Both the position numbers and the translations under genes were made by a program. The notes beneath the pieces were generated by a model. The model ran no database searches. It had not been told where the DNA came from and saw only the letters and a list, made by a program, of their open reading frames with translations. A DNA stretch of 24,701 bases from Clostridiaceae bacterium UBA4839 (lineage in GTDB: Bacteria; Bacillota; Clostridia; Clostridiales; Caloramatoraceae), in the NCBI GenBank assembly GCA_002400085.1, contig DHEX01000141.1, positions 1 through 24,701 of the forward strand, given 5' to 3'. This document shows positions 7,494-14,963 of the stretch, in pieces (the stretch's first letter is position 1; each line of letters begins with the position of its first letter).

Positions 7494-8173
7494 TCCCTAA
7501 CCCCTCCTAAATCTGTAAGAGCCCCGTCAGTTACTCGTAGGACACGATCTACCGAAGAAGTTAAGTTCAAATTATGAGTGATCATTAAAATAGTTTGCTG
7601 ATAACGTCTTGACGCTTTCACAAGTAAATCAATCACATCCTGACTGTTTTTACTGTCCAAATTGCCGGTAGGTTCATCGGCTAAAATCAACATAGGCTTT
7701 GTAATCAGTGCACGACCAATTGCCACACGCTGCTGTTGACCGCCAGAAAGCTGACTTGGCAGATGATTTTTGCGTTCAGATAACCCTAAAACATGTAAAA
7801 CCTCATTTACCAAGGCAGGATCAGGCTTTTGATAATCCAAAAGAATAGGAAAAATAATATTTTGCTCCACTGTTAATTCCGGTACTAATTGAAAGGATTG
7901 AAACACAAACCCAATATTTCTGCGCCTAAAAACAGTCCGATTTTCTTCCTTCATAGAGAACAGATCCTTGCCCTCAAGAAATACTTTGCCTGAAGTCGGA
8001 TTATCCAAACCACCTATACAATTTAATAAAGTGCTTTTGCCCGAGCCAGATTCACCAACCACCGCTGCAAATTCGCCTTTTTGCATGGTAAAGGAAACAT
8101 CCTTTAGAGCATTGACCTGAGTTTCTCCTTTCCCATATGTTTTACAAAGTTTCTCAACTTTTAAAATTTCCAT
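7490..8173 (-). CDS. MacB/LolD-type ABC transporter ATP-binding protein, 227 aa
   Basis: Compact ATPase with Walker A GESGSGKS (40-47), signature LSGGQQQR (142-149), Walker B LILADE (162-167) with the PTGNLD block that marks the LolD/MacB/BceA group, and switch histidine 200. Length is normal. AAGGAGG lies before ATG 8173. It is co-translated with the FtsX-like permease through a 4-base overlap. The promoter at 8200-8228 has a weak -35, with repeated TTACGA elements above it, consistent with activation by the response regulator encoded just upstream. Confidence 0.92.
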   Translation of the reverse strand: MEILKVEKLCKTYGKGETQVNALKDVSFTMQKGEFAAVVGESGSGKSTLLNCIGGLDNPTSGKVFLEGKDLFSMKEENRTVFRRRNIGFVFQSFQLVPELTVEQNIIFPILLDYQKPDPALVNEVLHVLGLSERKNHLPSQLSGGQQQRVAIGRALITKPMLILADEPTGNLDSKNSQDVIDLLVKASRRYQQTILMITHNLNLTSSVDRVLRVTDGALTDLGGVRE

Positions 8174-8199
8174 AGTTAACTACCTCCTTCCATTAAAAG

Positions 8200-8262
8200 A
8201 TAACAGATGGAGCTTACATCAAGATGAATACCACCTTACATTTTCGTAACTTTCATTCGTAA
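8200..8262 (-). promoter_or_regulatory. Exporter promoter with candidate response-regulator repeats
   Basis: On the minus strand TTCATC (8228-8223), 17 bp and TGTTAT (8205-8200) form a promoter with a poor -35. Just upstream are two direct TTACGA repeats (8262-8257 and 8249-8244), 13 bp apart start to start. Direct repeats above a weak -35 are what OmpR-type regulators bind. Assignment to the neighbouring regulator is inferred. Confidence 0.4.
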
Positions 8263-8298
8263 TTTAGATTTAATACACCGCTGCGATAAGAAACAAAG

Positions 8299-8431
8299 AT
8301 GTTCTTAGGATTAAAATACCAGACAAGCTGTAGGAAATGGTCTTGACCGTTCCTCTAAGGGATGCACGGAATCGTGGGGGGCGGAACGGTCAAGACCGCT
8401 CCCTACCACTTTATTTTAATCCTAAGAACAT
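8299..8431. repeat. 133-bp palindromic intergenic element
   Basis: The ends are a perfect 20-bp inverted repeat (8299-8318 and 8412-8431, TTCTTAGGATTAAAAT core). Inside is a second 24-bp arm pair (8330-8353 and 8383-8406) with three mismatches, built on GGTCTTGACC. A 29-nt loop is left. The whole unit folds into one long hairpin on either strand. It is GC-richer than its flanks and holds no reading frame. It sits between the sensor kinase gene and the ABC genes. This looks like a MITE or other intergenic palindromic repeat. No clear target-site duplication is seen. Confidence 0.7.
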
Positions 8432-8512
8432 ATAAATGCTCACTCTATGTTTATTCCATATATTTTTCTTATCTCCACTGTTATTTGTTCATTAATGATT
8501 TTAAATTATAAA

Positions 8513-9742
8513 TTACATTTCCGTAAGGAAAGATAGGGTGAAAGTTGTACCGAAATTTAAGGTGCTTTGGACAGATATAACTCCCCCTTGACCTTCAACA
8601 ATGGATTTTGCCAATGAAAGTCCAAGCCCCACTCCTTGTGTATCCTTTGAATTACTACTTCGGTAAAAGCGCTTGAAAATATGGTGTATCTCTTCTGGAG
8701 CAATCCCCACCCCATCATCAGCAATTGAAATTCTCACCATAGCAAGGGAGCGTTCCCAAGAAATGCAGATGTGACCGCCAGTATCAGTGTGATCCAAGGC
8801 ATTCTTAATAATGTTTCCAATAGCTTCGCTCGTCCATTGTAAATCACAGGTGATTTTTTCATCCTGCTGCCCTTTTACGATTATTTGTTTTTCTTCACAG
8901 CTGGCCCGTGTAGTCAGATTTTCAATGGCCTTTGCTACAATTTCAGAAATCCGATGAGGCATTTTTTCAAATGTAACACTTCCGGCATCAAGGCGTGTAA
9001 TTTTCAGAAGTGATTGTATCAATTGTTCCATACGGTCAAGTGCTGTTGTTGTTTTCCGTGAAAACTCAATAATGGTCTCAGGGTTATCTGGTTCTTCCAA
9101 AATAATCTCGTTGTACATATTAAGTGCGGCCAGCGGAGTTTTCAGCTGATGGGAAATATCAGAAATAGTATTTTTCAAAAATTCCTTTGCCTTATATTCT
9201 GCTTCTCCCTTTGCCTGTAGTGCAGATGCAAGGTTATCAACATAAGCAAACAGCTGATATAGGGTACCCTCGTCAGAGCGCGGTAAATGCGTCGTAAAAT
9301 TACCTTCCGAAAATGCAAGAATGATTTTTGATGCTTGATGGTACAGCTGTTCTCTTTTTGCATAAAAGACAAAACATAAGGTAAAGAGTATACTAATAAA
9401 GATCAATATACCAAAAATAACAGATCGAAATGTGGTTGACTCAAATCTATAAACAGATGGCAGGAAACGTGCAGCGGTTTTTTCTGTATAACCAAGCTTT
9501 GTGAGCAAACTTTTCCCTTGTCCGCTATCTTGTGAGCTCGCAACAGCAGAAGCAATCACATCCGGAGATACTCCACTCTCCAAAAGAGAGCTGACAGTGG
9601 CACTATCATGCAACAGCAGCATTTCTTTCACAGTTTGTGTCTGTTTTACACAAAATAAACCGCCAAATCCAAGTAAAAGTATAGAAAGAGCTATAAGGCT
9701 GAAGAAAAAATGACGTGACTGCTTTTCTCTTAAAAAACTCAT
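8513..9742 (-). CDS. Two-component sensor histidine kinase, 409 aa
   Basis: Membrane sensor with helices at about 12-32 and 107-127 enclosing an extracellular segment of some 75 residues, a HAMP-like stretch, then the kinase core. The H-box DISHQLKTPL has the phosphorylated histidine at 198. The N-box NIIKNALDH is at 310-318, G1 DDGVGI at 342-347, the F-box FKRFYRS at 356-362 and G2 GVGLGLSLAK at 370-379. Its ATG overlaps the stop of the response-regulator gene by 4 bases. It differs from BceS-type kinases, which have almost no extracellular loop, so it may sense its signal directly rather than through the transporter. Its partner genes suggest it controls the adjacent exporter. Confidence 0.92.
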   Translation of the reverse strand: MSFLREKQSRHFFFSLIALSILLLGFGGLFCVKQTQTVKEMLLLHDSATVSSLLESGVSPDVIASAVASSQDSGQGKSLLTKLGYTEKTAARFLPSVYRFESTTFRSVIFGILIFISILFTLCFVFYAKREQLYHQASKIILAFSEGNFTTHLPRSDEGTLYQLFAYVDNLASALQAKGEAEYKAKEFLKNTISDISHQLKTPLAALNMYNEIILEEPDNPETIIEFSRKTTTALDRMEQLIQSLLKITRLDAGSVTFEKMPHRISEIVAKAIENLTTRASCEEKQIIVKGQQDEKITCDLQWTSEAIGNIIKNALDHTDTGGHICISWERSLAMVRISIADDGVGIAPEEIHHIFKRFYRSSNSKDTQGVGLGLSLAKSIVEGQGGVISVQSTLNFGTTFTLSFLTEM

Positions 9743-10437
9743 TTAAGCACCTCTTTCCATTGGTATCCAAAACCCCGTACTGTTATAAGATGTTCAGGAT
9801 GTGACGGATCCTTTTCCACCTTTTCACGCAGACGGCGAACATAAACGGAAAGTGTGTTATCATCTACAAACTCTCCAGTTCCATCCCACATTTCATCTAA
9901 TATTGCGTTTCGTGTAACTATATGCCCGGCATTGCGAACCAATAAGCAAAGCAGCCTATATTCGGCGCTTGTTAATTCTAAAAGCTTTCCTTTAAGTAAA
10001 ACACGGCTATATAACAGGTCAATTGAGATATCTCCACAATTAAGTATGGATGATTGAGTTGGCTTTGAGGCTTTGGCCCTACGCAGCAGTGCTCGAATAC
10101 GTGAGCATAGTTCACCCAGCTTAAAAGGCTTTGTAATATAATCATCCCCACCGCTGTCTAATCCGCGAATTACATTGACCTCCTCATCTAAAGCGGTCAA
10201 AAAAATAATTGGGACCTGATTGCCGCTTTTTCGCACCTGCTCGCATACCGTAAAGCCTGTTCCATCCGGTAAAGTAACATCAAGCAACAATAAATCATAT
10301 TGATTTTTTGTAATTAACCCCATGGCCTCATTTACAGTACGGGCAATTTCAAGCTCAAATCCATTTTTTCTCAATGAGTATTGCAACCCGTCTATCAAAC
10401 TTAAATCATCTTCTAAAAGCAAAATTCTATTATCCAT
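9739..10437 (-). CDS. OmpR-family response regulator, 232 aa
   Basis: Receiver domain with acidic pocket ED-D (9-11), phosphoacceptor Asp53 (LLLLDVTLPDG), Thr81 and Lys103, followed by an OmpR/PhoB winged helix (about 125-229) with the TSAEYRLL and VDDNTLSVYVRRLREK motifs. I start at ATG 10437, 7 nt after AGGGG, rather than the in-frame GTG at 10446 that overlaps that site. It overlaps the end of the small HTH gene upstream and the start of the kinase gene downstream, so the three form one operon. Likely target: the repeats at 8244-8262. Confidence 0.92.
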   Translation of the reverse strand: MDNRILLLEDDLSLIDGLQYSLRKNGFELEIARTVNEAMGLITKNQYDLLLLDVTLPDGTGFTVCEQVRKSGNQVPIIFLTALDEEVNVIRGLDSGGDDYITKPFKLGELCSRIRALLRRAKASKPTQSSILNCGDISIDLLYSRVLLKGKLLELTSAEYRLLCLLVRNAGHIVTRNAILDEMWDGTGEFVDDNTLSVYVRRLREKVEKDPSHPEHLITVRGFGYQWKEVLK

Positions 10438-10615
10438 TTTTAGCACCCCTTGTTACTCGTTTATCTGCAGGCTTGTCAGCATCTTTCGGTATTGCCCATG
10501 CATGACCAAAACGAACAGCTCCAGTTACCCTATCTTCCTCACAGAGCTTCTGAATCCTGCGCTCTGAAATTCCCCATTTGTCGGCTGCCTGCTGTACAGA
10601 AATATAATTAAGCAT
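10430..10615 (-). CDS. Small helix-turn-helix DNA-binding protein, 61 aa
   Basis: A 61-residue protein with a MerR/excisionase-like winged-helix start: YISVQQAADKWGISERRIQK, then VRFGHAWAIPKDA. The basic tail ends in RVTRGAKNG. It has a GGGGG ribosome site 7 nt from ATG 10615, a good promoter upstream, and overlaps the response-regulator gene by 8 bases. Its position as first gene of a two-component operon suggests a role in controlling it, or a translational lead-in. Function is not known to me. Confidence 0.75.
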   Translation of the reverse strand: MLNYISVQQAADKWGISERRIQKLCEEDRVTGAVRFGHAWAIPKDADKPADKRVTRGAKNG

Positions 10616-10644
10616 ATTTATCCCCCACTTGATAATTTTACTTT

Positions 10645-10673
10645 AGTATATACGGAGAAACGAATAAAAGCAA
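10645..10673 (-). promoter_or_regulatory. Promoter of the HTH / response regulator / kinase operon
   Basis: On the minus strand TTGCTT (10673-10668), a 17-bp spacer and TATACT (10650-10645) form a good sigma-A promoter about 30 nt above the ATG of the small HTH gene. Confidence 0.6.
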
Positions 10674-10814
10674 GTTATTTGCTTGATACAATTCATGTAC
10701 TCTTAAGCCCCTTAAACAGTTTGGAAAACTTATGAACTGTTAGGCAAAATAAAAAATAATAAGTTTAAGGGTGAGTTTCAAAGGTAACAATTAAAATATC
10801 TGCGATTTGCTTTT

Positions 10815-11831
10815 TTAATATACTATTCCATCGTTACTTTCAATAAAATCGCATAAAGCATCTGCTATTTTTTCTATTTGCTTATAATCTAAAATATCTG
10901 GAATATCTGTAGGTTTATGAGTCAGTCCTATCATTTTTTCTTGGCAAATACAAATATTAGGCTTTTTAATAAGCTCGAAACTCCTATGATCGCTTCCCAC
11001 CATTTTCCTTATTTCATCAAAATCTATATTATTCTTATTCATAATACTTTTAACATCATCATATAGCTTTTTCGAATATTCGTCGGCATTTGCATATGCA
11101 AGCTTTCCACCATCTTTAGCACCAATACAATCTATATTAATGTTGTACATGTTGTTATACCATGGTTTAGATTTTGACTGTTCAACAAAAGCAGTACTTC
11201 CTTTATATAACTGCTCTTCACCATTAAAAGCGCAAAAAATTATATTTGTCTTAAAAGGACACACCTCAGATGCTTCCTTTAATTTTTTAGCTATTTCAAT
11301 CAAAGCTGCCACACCCGAAGCGTTATCTAATGCTCCTCTATATATATTCCCATCTTTAATTCCAATATGGTCAAAGTGGGCTGATATTACAACTGCTTTT
11401 TCACTATCAGTGCCGCTAATATATCCCACTACATTGTGTACTGTTTTATAAGAGCCATATGAATTCCCTGAATTTTCTTTTCCTTCCTTTGCAGTGGGAT
11501 AGCTAAATTCTTGTTTATATTCTTGAAAATAACTATCTTCAAACACTGGATTTAATCCAATATTCTTAAAAATATTTGCTATATATTCCGCAGCCTTTTC
11601 ATTACCCTTCGAAAAAACACGTCTTCCTTCAAGCTCATCTGAGCATAGAGTAGTTACCACATTTTCTATTGTAGGTATATTTACCGTAGGCTTAACTTCT
11701 GCAGGAGTTTCAACCTCTGCAACTTTTTCAGCACTCTCATTTACTTTTTTAATGTGTAAACACAACATGAAGCATGAAGCAGTTAAAAAAGCTATAGATA
11801 TTAAAATACGAACCTTAACCTTGCTTTTCAT
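10815..11831 (-). CDS. M28-family zinc aminopeptidase-like exported protein, 338 aa
   Basis: A single N-terminal hydrophobic segment (about 9-26, with Cys20 and Cys24 but no clean lipobox) points to export or membrane anchoring, followed by a charged linker. The peptidase domain carries the full M28 metal set: His152 and Asp154 (AHFDH), Asp169 (GALDNASG), Glu205-Glu206 (FNGEEQ), Asp234 (INIDCIG) and His305 (GLTHKPTD). All five zinc ligands and the general base are there, so it should be active on peptide N-termini. GAGGG lies before ATG 11831. Neighbours are not obviously related. Substrate unknown. Confidence 0.88.
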   Translation of the reverse strand: MKSKVKVRILISIAFLTASCFMLCLHIKKVNESAEKVAEVETPAEVKPTVNIPTIENVVTTLCSDELEGRRVFSKGNEKAAEYIANIFKNIGLNPVFEDSYFQEYKQEFSYPTAKEGKENSGNSYGSYKTVHNVVGYISGTDSEKAVVISAHFDHIGIKDGNIYRGALDNASGVAALIEIAKKLKEASEVCPFKTNIIFCAFNGEEQLYKGSTAFVEQSKSKPWYNNMYNINIDCIGAKDGGKLAYANADEYSKKLYDDVKSIMNKNNIDFDEIRKMVGSDHRSFELIKKPNICICQEKMIGLTHKPTDIPDILDYKQIEKIADALCDFIESNDGIVY

Positions 11832-11983
11832 GCGATACCCTCTTTGCTACTTTTTTATACATTATTTATAAGTATACCCAACTTATTGAATTATTATGAT
11901 GCATTTTGTCTACCCTAACTTGCAGTAAGCAGTATGCAGAAATATATCGATTTTATTCACATATTAAGAATATTATGAAACAA

Positions 11984-12178
11984 TTATTTGAAATTTTCTG
12001 GCTTTTCTACATACCATTCTGTATAACCACAAGTGGAACATACATATGGAAATAACTCACTACTTTCTTTTGCTGTAAAATACTTCACTGGCAGTTTAAT
12101 AGCTGAGAATTTCCCTGTCGTACTTGTTGCAATACATTTTGTTAATGCAGTATTACACTTTGGGCATAAATGTTCCAT
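11984..12178 (-). CDS. Small zinc-ribbon protein, 64 aa
   Basis: Two CxxC knuckles, CPKC near residue 5 and CSTCGY near 46-51, frame a small zinc ribbon. The layout recalls the DUF2082/COG3478 'nucleic-acid-binding Zn-ribbon' proteins, which end in CxxCGYTEfY as this one does (CGYTEWY). ATG 12178 is preferred over a longer frame because GGGAGGAG sits 7 nt upstream and the first knuckle follows at once. Its role is unknown. Confidence 0.72.
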   Translation of the reverse strand: MEHLCPKCNTALTKCIATSTTGKFSAIKLPVKYFTAKESSELFPYVCSTCGYTEWYVEKPENFK

Positions 12179-12289
12179 AGAAACTCCTCCCTTAATTCGC
12201 ATAATGATACGCTTGTTCAACACCTTAAAAAAGATATGATTTAACTAAAGCTGGGATCATGCTACTTTAACTCTGCAAGTTAAAATTTA

Positions 12290-12429
12290 TCAATTACACA
12301 TTCCTAGTCAATTCATAAAAATCAATCATGTGTTTTAAGCCATCTCTTTTGTCAGCCATAAGCTGAGAATGTGTATAATGAAAACCACAAGACTGCTGCA
12401 ATTTCTTTGATGCTATATTTTCTGACCTA
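12290..12429 (-). pseudogene. 3' fragment of a GNAT acetyltransferase gene
   Basis: The block 12290-12429 matches 17120-17259 without gaps and with about seven mismatches. It encodes the last 45 or so residues of the acetyltransferase (SENIASKKLQQ onward) in frame to the stop at 12294-12296. It has no start and is joined directly at 12429 to a piece of the AlbA_2-type gene. It is a remnant of a duplicated segment, not a gene. Confidence 0.85.
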
Positions 12430-12665
12430 TCTGTTTTGCAATTTTCTATTGCAGTTTTTCTCAAAGAACTGCATAGGTTTTTAATATCTTCCTATGAAAC
12501 AGCATACCCAATACAAGGTGTCTGATCAAAGCACCGATTTGCGCCTTCAAACATCAATTCTTTAATCATGTAGTTATCAGCAAGTCTAGTAGTTCCTGCC
12601 ACCCTAACATAAATACCTTTTTCCATGCCAAGGGATTTGATATAGTAAGGGCGTTGTTTCCCTGC
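12429..12665 (-). pseudogene. Internal fragment of an AlbA_2 (Schlafen-like) gene
   Basis: This block matches 20856-21092 without gaps and at high identity, covering residues of about 101-179 of the intact AlbA_2 gene. A GAG/GAA-to-TAG change at 12490-12494 stops the frame. It is cut at both ends: at 12429 it joins a GNAT fragment and after 12665 similarity ends. Non-functional. Confidence 0.85.
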
Positions 12666-12800
12666 CCACACCTGCAAAGCAATAATAAGAAAGTTTCGAG
12701 TTAAAAACTAAATTTCATTCTAATAAATTCCACATAACCAATAGAGAAGACAATAAAAATATCATAAGTATTCTAGTATCCCCTTGGTGTAAGAATATGT

Positions 12801-13316
12801 TTACATCTCTTCATACCTTTTTAAAGCCATTCTAATGACGCCAGCTATTGTTGCTATATTTAAATGCGGATCTCCAAAATGATATGTGGTTTTTTGCATT
12901 TCTTCTTTAATAATTTTATTGAACTCGTTAATATCTTCTATATTTCTTGCTTTAAATTCTTCCTCCAAGGATCTGTTGTAAATAAATTCATACTCTTTCA
13001 TCCCTTGTATTGTCCAAAACGTATCATAAAAAGAAGTCCCATATGCACGAATCCAGTCCCACATAATTTCAGGATCAGCAACATTGGGACTATCCAAATG
13101 GCACCTATGGCAAAGCAAAACTAGATTTGAAGGATCATCGCTTCCTCCCAAAGATGCTGGGACAATATGACATCTTTCTAATGTCCTCTTACATCCGCAC
13201 CGCCAACACCTTTCATGAGCCTCAGCTGCATCTACACTTAATCCACATTCGTCAATTCTAGAAAACCAATACTCTACTATCTCATGATTTTTAGCTTTAA
13301 TAACCTCTCTTTTCAT
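12801..13316 (-). CDS. HNH endonuclease-type protein, 171 aa
   Basis: A zinc-stabilised HNH motif fills residues 37-73: Cys37 and Cys40 (CWRC), His50 (RCHIVPASLGG), Asn64 (DPSNLVLLC), then Cys69, Cys72 and His73 (CHRCH). The rest, about 80-171, is helical with no family I recognise. AAGGAGG lies before ATG 13316. The gene follows the SIR2-NACHT locus on the same strand after 75 nt, so they may be co-transcribed. HNH proteins cut DNA, often as defence effectors or homing nucleases. A role with the STAND gene is possible, but a stand-alone nuclease is equally likely. Confidence 0.78.
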   Translation of the reverse strand: MKREVIKAKNHEIVEYWFSRIDECGLSVDAAEAHERCWRCGCKRTLERCHIVPASLGGSDDPSNLVLLCHRCHLDSPNVADPEIMWDWIRAYGTSFYDTFWTIQGMKEYEFIYNRSLEEEFKARNIEDINEFNKIIKEEMQKTTYHFGDPHLNIATIAGVIRMALKRYEEM

Positions 13317-13391
13317 ATGAATCCTCCTTTTTTATAAACTCTATATATCCCTTTATTTCTCTAAAGTATACAATAAACATCAAGTAAAGTA

Positions 13392-14963
13392 TTACCATTC
13401 AATATATCTCTTTAAATGATTTTCTCCTGATTTTTTTAGAATTGTCTTCACATTTTTTTCTAAGCAAGCATTTTTTATATTTAAAAGTGGTCTTAACACA
13501 TTGATTGCAAATTCTTCACTGGAAATATTAGCAAGCAATATTTCGTCATCATAGACAATGTCTTCGTAGCTATAATGTTTTATATCTTCAAGCATAGAAC
13601 GGATTTCTATTTCAGAAAAATCTTCTAACTTTAAATTTTTAATATGATTTAGCACAAAAAAGTTGAAGAAACACTGAACCTTTTCATTACTAATATGATA
13701 TAAGTTTAATATATCTTCTTCATTTACATGCTGTGATATAAAACCTCCTACTTGATACTTTATATATTCTTCATCATCTATATCTATATCCCCATGTTCT
13801 ATCTTTTCCATCGCGGTTACCAGCCTTAAAAATGTCGTTATTGAAAGATAATATAATCTTGTATTATCAAATGATTCCTCTAAAAAATTACCCAAATCAT
13901 CTAATCTATTCTGATATATCAAGAATTCAATAATGTAATCTGCTTCTTCTTTCCAATCAACCTCAGTAAACGCTCCTATTAATTCCACAGGCAATTCTTT
14001 AAAATAAAGCATACTACTATAAAGACTAAAGAAAGATTTTGTTCTATTTTTACCAATTACATAATAATATATTAGCTTTTCTATTCCATAGCTTTGTCTT
14101 AACCGAACCCTGATTTCTCTTGCAAATGATTGAGATTTTTGATACAGCTCATATATAAGATTAACGACCCATTTACAATCTTCTGTTTGTAATTTAGAAG
14201 TTAAATTTTTAATTAAAGACTCATCAATATTATTTAGATTGATATTATTATTAAATCTCATATACATATATAACGGAAAAACTGCTTCTTTCAAACCTTG
14301 AGTGATTAAGCTAAGACAAATGTCAAAGCCTTCTTGTGACTTAGAATTATATAAAATATCAACAAATACCTGCCTCTGAAGCACATTCAAATTGTAAACT
14401 GGCTGAAAAAATTCTACGACTTGTTTCAATGGTAAATATCGTGGTAAATTATCAAACCCAAAGGATAAAGATTCTTCCTTTTGAGATATATCGATTTCTC
14501 CCAAACGTAAAACAACAGTTTTATAGTCATCCAATGAAATCTTTTCACTCAAAGATTCCCCTATTGAATTTACATAATTGTATTTATCCTTAGTACAATT
14601 TTGAAACATTTCTTCCAACAATTCATTTTTAACATCATTTCCGCATGCTCGGAGTAAACAGTTTGCTGCAGCCCCACCTACAATATCTTTGTCACCCATT
14701 AATTTACGGAGAATTTCCTGATGTGTTCTATTTACAGGTAGCTTTTTCATGACTTCTGATAATTCAATATAGTATTCAAAATTTTTTCCCGTTAAATTCT
14801 CTAGGATATATTGTAAGATTGACATAACAATTTGGTTAGAATTCCCCTCTATATAAGAACAAGCTTCTACTGCTAAAAGGCTATCTACCTGTAAAAGTAT
14901 ATTAATATACTTTTTGACTTGATTTTTATCCAAAAACCTAACCGCAAAAAGCAAAACGTAATT
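13392..14963 (-). pseudogene. C-terminal helical (sensor) half of the SIR2-NACHT protein, cut off by an in-frame TGA
   Basis: This 524-codon stretch continues the reading frame of the SIR2-NACHT gene directly after its TGA. It reads NYVLLFAVRFLDKNQVKKYI and on to the stop at 13392. The start resembles the conserved segment right after the NACHT helical domain, where W-x-x-V-LLFA is usual. The whole is helical, with many leucine- and aromatic-rich helix pairs like the superstructure-forming repeats of STAND sensors, but no clear TPR or HEAT consensus. The only start before the first ATG is a TTG at 14954 without a good ribosome site. So it is best read as the missing target-recognition half of one 1188-residue protein, now untranslated unless the TGA is read through. 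Confidence 0.7.

Noticed and set aside
8299..8431. Palindrome as a simple terminator of the kinase operon
   Set aside because: There is no clean U-run next to either arm, and the double-arm structure is too long; a mobile or regulatory repeat fits better.
10709..10771. CCCTTAAAC / GTTTAAGGG inverted repeat with an inner AACAGTT pair
   Set aside because: Arms are short, AT-rich and 45 nt apart, with no U-run; likely chance or an old remnant.
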